Assembly: GCA_015832175.1 (NCBI GenBank)
Contig: WJXW01000002.1
Location: forward strand, 124,001 to 188,000
Length of the DNA stretch: 64,000 nucleotides
Direction of reading: 5' to 3'
DNA from: Paraphaeosphaeria minitans
Taxonomy: Eukaryota; Ascomycota; Dothideomycetes; Pleosporales; Didymosphaeriaceae
Shown: piece after piece, positions 59,053 through 64,000 of the stretch
How the letters are laid out: every line of letters starts with the position of its first letter
How positions within the stretch are numbered: position 1 is the first letter of the stretch
The notes under the pieces: generated by a model
What the model was told of the DNA's origin: nothing
Database searches by the model: none
What the model saw: only the letters and a program-made list of their open reading frames with translations
Translations under genes and position numbers: made by a program

Positions 59053-59806
59053 ATGTGCCCAATCCCAACAACACCTCACCATATCCATATCAGAACCTTC
59101 GTCACCAATCTGGCATTAATCTAGGAATAGGACATACCTTGCCCTCCTCCGCCTCCGCCACGCCCTCTTTACCTTTCCCTCTGACAAGGTAATTTTCACG
59201 CTACGTTTCCCACCGTACCAACTCTACCCCGACTTCAGCACCACAGGCGAGGATAAATACGCTTGGTACCTCTTCCTCTCCCTTCCCTTCCCCCTTTCCT
59301 GTCATCCCTAGTCCACTCCCGTTACCTAAAATAAAGACACTCCGGCAATGAAGAGATGATGAAAAGATACGTCGCCTACGTGACTTCCCTCTTTGCTGCT
59401 GAGAACGCGTCCTTCACACCGCACGGCACAATCGCAAGCACGCTCCCCGCGCACCGCGTGCTGCACGCTGTCCAGGAAACCCACGGTGCAGACGCCGCCC
59501 TTGCCCTGCTCATGAGTCTTTACGAATCCCACTTCAGCAACGGCTTGCACCCCTCCTACGAGTCTACCCTGCGAAGCGCAGGTGTAGCTGCAGGGTTGAG
59601 CGATGAGGAGGTGGAGAAGGCGGTTGGGGAATGAGATGGAAGGGCTGGCGGAGGCGAAGAGCGACGTGAGGGAGCAGGTGGGGAATGGGGTGGATAGCGT
59701 GCCGTATGTTGTGGTCGAGGGGCGGCGGCGGGATTTCACGCTTGTGGGAGCCAAGGAGGTTGGAGATTATGCAAAGGTGTTGGAGCAGGCGGCGGGGGAG
59801 GCGTGA
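59053..59806 (+). pseudogene. DsbA/FrnE-like thioredoxin-fold protein, broken
   Basis: Four frame segments follow the order of a fungal DsbA-family (FrnE-like) oxidoreductase. These are 59,053-59,124 (IHIRTFVTN start strand), 59,126-59,311 (LLRLRHALFTFPSDKVIFTL, then PPYQLYPDFSTTGEDKYAWY), 59,335-59,634 (MMKRYVAYVTSLFAAENASF... to EEVEKAVGE-stop) and 59,603-59,806 (NGVDSVPYVVVEGRRRDFTL, ending AAGEA). The GVDSVPYVVV cis-Pro loop is typical of the fold, but the CPWC-type active site expected near 59,115-59,140 is not readable. The last switch needs one base removed at GGGG near 59,625. The 59,265-59,335 gap looks like an intron but its best donor and acceptor create a stop. Sequencing error cannot be excluded for single shifts, but several together suggest a pseudogene. 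Confidence 0.6.
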
Positions 59807-60237
59807 TGAAGCGCATAATGGGTGAAAGGTTGATAGGACGAGCAAACCGGTAGGGTGAGAGGGCGATGAGAGGTGTTGTGGAGAACTGGATTCTGTCCGG
59901 ACCATCATATCGGGGTGGGACAGATAATAATGAGGAAGACTGGTATTGCAAGCTATTCCCAGCTATTCCCAAAGCAATAGAGCCAGACCTGTTACCCTTT
60001 GAGATGCAGCAATCCCATCATGTGTATGCTTGGAAGACAATGTGGCAGCACTGTTCTGATGTATATCCAGAGATACCACGACAGCCATTTGCCTAGGCCA
60101 ATATTACAATAAACAATCCACGGGAACTGACAGGCAGCCCAAGGTTGTTCGAGTAGGAATCGATCATGACGTGTCGCCGAGTGTACCTCAGTTTCCACCT
60201 CCAGTCAATTGAATCAACTAGCAGATGTTGCCATGTC
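59807..60237. other. Intergenic, tail to tail
   Basis: Space between the 3' ends of the DsbA-like relic (plus) and the CAP gene (minus). It contains aataaa-like sequence near 60,108-60,114 that could serve for polyadenylation. An 8-base repeat (gctattcccagctattccca) lies near 59,951. No gene recognised. Confidence 0.4.
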
Positions 60238-60959
60238 TCAGAAGCCGAAGCGAGCCTCCAGCTCCGCCTTGCTAGGGTCGGCGCAGACCGGCGGCCATAC
60301 GTTCTCTTGCATGAAGTTTCCTGCGATATTGTTGCCGACGGGGTCGTAGTCTGTGTACATTAGCTAAAAAGCCCTACTGAGCATACGGCACTTACAGCAG
60401 TAGATCCGGCCGGGGAAGCGCACACCCTCAACATCGGAGCAGTCGGTGAGAGCGCAGCCGAGTTGGCTCGAATCTCGCCAGACCAGCTGGGTGAAGTGGT
60501 AGACCTGGTGATTGCCCTTGGCCGTGCGTACGGAATAGTCCCAGAACGTCTCTTCCTCGTGCCACCCATGGACCATGACGCGTGCCCACTCGACCCACTC
60601 GTCGTACTTCTTAGGCGAGGGTCCTTGGCCGCTGAGATTGCTGCCGGCGCGGTGCTATGAATGTCAGCGTTCGAGGGCCGATCATGGAGACGGCGGTCAC
60701 TTATCATGTGTTCGACATCTTTCGTGCAAGTGCGGATGTCTTTCTGGGCCATTGCTGCAAGGGTCGCGTTCCATTGGAGGTCTTGGGCGCAGTGGATGCG
60801 GCGCCAGTACCAGTGAGCATTAAGCACAGTACTAATGAACTTCCGGTCGTCGATTGCGGGAATATCGCGGCTGTCGCGGGCATCGCGGGCGACGAGGGCG
60901 CGGTTTGGGGCTGCGAGCGCGGCAGCTGCCATAGCGGTGAGGAGGGCGAAAATCTTCAT
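60238..60959 (-). CDS. Secreted CAP-domain (PR-1/SCP-like) protein, three exons
   Basis: Model: exon 1 60,959-60,717, exon 2 60,654-60,396, exon 3 60,350-60,238, giving 204 residues. MKIFALLTAMAAAALA is a signal peptide. The CAP fold is shown by QDLQWNATLAAMAQKDIRTC, by the CAP1 motif VYHFTQLVWRDSSQLGCALT and by the CAP2 motif RIYCYYDPVGNN, the latter formed only when intron 2 (60,351-60,395; gtaagt...cacag) is removed. Intron 1 (60,655-60,716) must start at the weak donor gtcgaa to hold the frame; the better-looking gtgacc 16 bases on would break it. Fungal CAP proteins are secreted, and several bind sterols or fatty acids or act during host contact. The particular role here is unknown. Confidence 0.85.
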
Positions 60960-62564
60960 AGCGAGTGCCTGAATAACGGGCAGTTACCGGATATCGGGGA
61001 CTCGAAAGGGATATGGAAAGGGAGACGAGGGTCCAGGTGAGTGCAGTAGATCGGCAGACGCGATGTCGTGCACGGCAGGAGATAAATGAGCGACTAGGTG
61101 TTGAGGACGAAGAATGAAGTAGAGAATCAAGTAGAAGAGAGCGAGTCGACCAAAATGCGGGGTAAAGTGTGAGCGTCTGATATGAAGCAGGTGCGATCGG
61201 GCAGTGGCGTGGTTGCTGCGGTTGCACCTTCTTCTTCACCTGCCGCCGCGCAACCACTAGGCGGCCGTACATGCTTGTATACGTTGCATGCGGTATCCAG
61301 TGGGTTCTCCGTCTATAATGTTATTGTTATCCAAGCAGGTTGAGACGTGAGTATCTAGAGGACTCCACACCGGTCCATTTTTAACGTGGTTCACCTGAAC
61401 ACCGTGCCAGAGATTCCATACGGCGATGATAAAAGCAGTTGACAGCAGGGTCATTATTAGTCAGCTCCGAGTCCGGGTGCATTCGTAAGCAGGAAACCGA
61501 CGCGTCCATCGTGATATTGAGCCACGATTCGAGACGAGGTATCGCAAACGCTTCATCGTGACATTGAGCCAGGCATTGAGACGAGGTATCGCAACGCTTC
61601 GCCATCGTGACCACGCACTGGCGCTACTGGCCGATCAGCAAACCAATCGAATGAGGAAACTGGGACGTTTTTTGCGTTGAGATGGCCGTAGATGCCCAAT
61701 ACGCGGTGCACAAACGGGTGCGGGCCACGACAGTGATCCACTGATGGTCCGGCCGCGTGCAATCTTCGTTGCTTGTCCATGGAACCTGCTTTAGCCCCCA
61801 GTGAGGCCCGATGAATCACGCAGGCTAGTCTGCACTACCATGGAAATAAAACGACAAAGATATACTAAGAAACAAACGAGATAGAAGGGCGGCAGCAATG
61901 TGTAAAGACGTGGTGTAGGATAGATGACAGTATGAATAGTTGGCGAGGTTCGATAGTGTACCCAAGCCGTCGAAGCATCGACGGTTACCCCCACACACAT
62001 GGTGTGTGGATACACATACAGCTCCCGTGCTTGCACATGCCACTGTGTGCCATCTCTGCTGAATGTCGACTCTATCAATGCCCCATATAGCGCGCCCCTC
62101 TTCAAACCATCTTTGGATTTCGCGCCAAATGTTTCAATACCTGCGACGCATGTTCGTTTCCGTTACGACTGGAAGTGGTCTGGGTCGGCGTGCAAGAGTC
62201 GTGCGGCTCCTTGTGATTACGTTACGACCACGTATGCACAGACCCGTATCGAAGCCTCGGTGTGAACTCCAAAATCGCGCACATGGTGACGGAACTGACA
62301 GCTGGGGCAACGTAGCCTCATCTAATTTGTATGACTGCCATTGTATGACTGCCAATAAGAAGCGTGATCGGGTAGAAGCCGGTGCCCGATGGTGAAAGTG
62401 ATGTTGTCTCATCGTACAGGGAGTAAGTGGGGCTTGAGTCGTCAACTTAGCCCTCATATGGCTCTGGCTACCGTATGGCTGTGACCCGCTGTGAGAGGTG
62501 CGTGGAATTGCTTGCGCATAGCGCTCAAGTGGTATGTCGAGCGTTTTGGTATCGTGCACGTTCT
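60960..62564. other. Intergenic region between CAP and SSN3 genes
   Basis: About 1.6 kb holding the CAP promoter (upstream of 60,959) and the 3' flank of SSN3. Many overlapping frames occur on both strands, none with a motif or conserved look. A 47-bp tandem duplication lies at 61,507-61,599 and a 14-bp tandem (gtatgactgccatt) near 62,328-62,355. Confidence 0.5.
61507..61599. repeat. 47-bp tandem duplication
   Basis: Copy 1, 61,507-61,553, and copy 2, 61,554-61,599, both run from catcgtga.attgagcca to gacgaggtatcgcaa(a)cgctt. They differ at a few positions and by one base in length. A partial third start (catcgtgac) follows at 61,603. Confidence 0.85.
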
Positions 62565-63832
62565 TTAACCTTCCTTCAGCCTCTTGGCAGGTCGCCCAAT
62601 GAGTGAATCATCTGGTAGTCCACTCCTCTTTGTGCCTGGCAAGCTCCCTGTCCTGATGTCATTATCCTCTTTACTAACTCTCCGCATTGGGTATCTGATT
62701 TTGCTTTCTTCGAAGCAATTTTCACTTGGGTTGCCATGGCTCGTAAAGTAAGGGTGCAGCAGCGCCTTCTCTGCAGTCAGCCTTTTCTGAGGGTCATACT
62801 CCAGCAATGATTGCAAAAGATCGAAACCCTCAGGGCCTGAGGTGTCCGGCCCAGATCCAGGTGGATACTGATTGTTCTTGAGACAACCTTGATACCAGTT
62901 CTCCATACCTTGGGGTCGCTGAAAACGCGCGTTGCCGGTTGCCAAGGAGGACAGTTGTGGGAATTCGGGCATCGAGGTGAGAAGCGGCCAGCGCTCCTTC
63001 GACGGCATTCCCATAATCTCGACAATCTTTTGCATCTGATTGCGTTGGAAAGGTACGGTCTTCTTCCCATCCATCTTAGCCTCTTCGCCCTTGAAGATTG
63101 GCCGTAAGGACAACAGCTCAGCAAAGATACAACCCACAGCCCAGAGGTCGACTGCAGGTGTGTAGTGGCGACTACCCAGAAGGAGTTCTGGCGCACGATA
63201 CCATATTGTGACAACGACCTTGTCTCCGGAGAAAAGAGACTGCAAGGGTTTGTAGAAAAGGCGCGCTAATCCCAAGTCTCCAATCTTTACCTTACCAGCC
63301 GAGGTAACCATTATATTGGCGGGCTTCAGATCGCGGTGCATGACCCAGTTCCTGTGCAGATACACCAGTCCCTATCCATATTAGATTTAGTGATGAACTC
63401 TACCATCACATTGCTCACCTGCAATAATTGCCACAAGATGCTCTTGATCGTCCTGGCGGGAATGGCTTGTCGTCCGCCTTGACCACCCGTATTGTGGTGA
63501 TGAATGATTTGCAGCAGGTCGTGCTCGGCGTACTCGAAGACAATAAAGATGCACTTCTCTTCCAGGATGATCTCAACGGTGTGGATAACGTTGGGGTGTG
63601 CAAGCTCAGTGCACAATGCCATCTCTCTTATCGCGGACTGACTAATCCCGGAATACTGCAGCTCTCCTTCTTTGTCTGGCTTGAACTTCTTGATAGCAAA
63701 GAGTTTCGAACTAGGTGGGTTCGCATTGCGACTCTCGGCTTTGTAAACCCTGCCGTAGGTACCACTGGAGATGAAACCGATGATTTTGTATCGCTCGTTG
63801 ACGCGCTTCTTGGTGTTGTAGCCGGTAAACAT
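62565..63832 (-). CDS. SSN3: Mediator-associated cyclin-dependent kinase Ssn3/CDK8
   Basis: Exon 1 63,832-63,419 and exon 2 63,371-62,565, joined by removing a 47-bp intron (63,372-63,418, gtgagc...atag), give 406 residues. Visible are the glycine loop SSGTYGRVY (22-30), catalytic Lys48 in FAIKKF, the SQSAIRE helix that contacts cyclin C (64-70), HRDLKPAN (150-157), DLG in place of DFG (170-172), the WYRAPE segment (195-200) and the CDK8-type insert KMDGKKTVPFQRNQM. The C-terminus SLPGTKRSGLPDDS is typical of filamentous ascomycetes. The kinase works in the nucleus with cyclin C in the Mediator kinase module, phosphorylating RNA polymerase II and transcription factors. The frame stays open upstream of the first ATG to a cctcag acceptor near 63,888, so a further 5' exon may lie beyond the window. 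Confidence 0.95.
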
Positions 63833-64000
63833 TACGTCTCTTGAGTCGGCCGGATCTGTCCGACAACGGTTCAGTACATCTTCATGCTGAGGGGGGGAGA
63901 ATGTGAGTGACTATTCAAGGGATAGGAAGGACGTTGGAGATGACGGACATGAACGCAGGCATGGAAGAATGCAGGTTAGATGTAGGAAATGGCCAGGTTC
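63833..64000 (-). other. 5' flank of SSN3, possible extra exon and intron
   Basis: The SSN3 frame continues upstream without stop or ATG to about 63,888, where the minus strand reads tctcccccctcag, a good splice acceptor with a candidate branch site tcactcac just before it. Related proteins are longer at the N-terminus, so the annotated ATG may be internal. The donor would lie past 64,000 or in the last 60 bases. Confidence 0.5.

Noticed and set aside
61791..62559. Several overlapping 80-140 codon frames on both strands
   Set aside because: Mutually overlapping, no motif, no conserved look; typical of stop-poor GC-balanced intergenic DNA.
62777..63214. 145-codon minus frame and 72-codon plus frame
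   Set aside because: Shadows of the SSN3 kinase exon in other frames.

Overview
The window reads as filamentous-ascomycete nuclear DNA, most likely from the Dothideomycetes/Pleosporales. Three things point there: introns of about 45-60 bases with GT...AG ends, a Mediator kinase gene (SSN3/CDK8) of the Pezizomycotina type, and a sharp split between very AT-rich DNA full of mutated transposons and ordinary gene-bearing DNA. Species placement is inference; bacterial and viral origins do not fit.

Positions 1 to about 43,950 form one AT-rich block made almost entirely of retrotransposons. They are damaged by C-to-T changes of the repeat-induced point mutation (RIP) kind: CAG and CAA have become TAG and TAA, TGG and ATG are nearly absent, and reading frames survive only as stop-ridden relics. 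Terminal repeats and target-site duplications can still be matched by eye, so the nesting can be reconstructed. Copia element F (17,156-24,395, TSD ataat) sits in gypsy element D (10,217-25,585, TSD actaa), which sits in gypsy element B (about 9,204-30,515). B shares a 280-bp LTR with its sister copy C (30,516-40,069). C contains a short 3.0-kb LTR element E (36,118-39,125, TSD cacag). C abuts X2 (40,070 to about 43,950), an inverted relative of X1, the gypsy element that opens the window. X2 carries a solo LTR of the E family (40,123-40,360, TSD agtag). A broken recombinase-like ORF lies at about 7,150-8,998.

From about 43,950 to 47,089 is a 3-kb island of normal base composition. It holds a broken carrier-protein (ACP) domain from the end of a highly reducing polyketide synthase and a possible BED-type zinc-finger ORF. 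A second copia copy, G (47,095-54,337, TSD cattc), follows in the opposite orientation to F.

From 54,343 to the end the DNA is gene-type. It contains a broken multi-frame gene of unknown function (56,066-56,545), a 60-residue secreted cysteine-rich protein (57,789-57,971), a DsbA/FrnE-like thioredoxin-fold gene broken in several frames (59,053-59,806), a three-exon secreted CAP/PR-1 protein (60,238-60,959, minus) and SSN3 (62,565-63,832, minus).

Together this is the border of an AT-rich transposon compartment. Decaying genes and two secreted-protein genes lie between the transposons and a conserved housekeeping gene, a layout familiar from plant-associated Dothideomycetes. The least expected features are opposite-strand accessory ORF relics between pol and the 3' LTR in several element families, a 160-bp module shared by two gypsy copies and the recombinase-like ORF, and the LTR shared by B and C.
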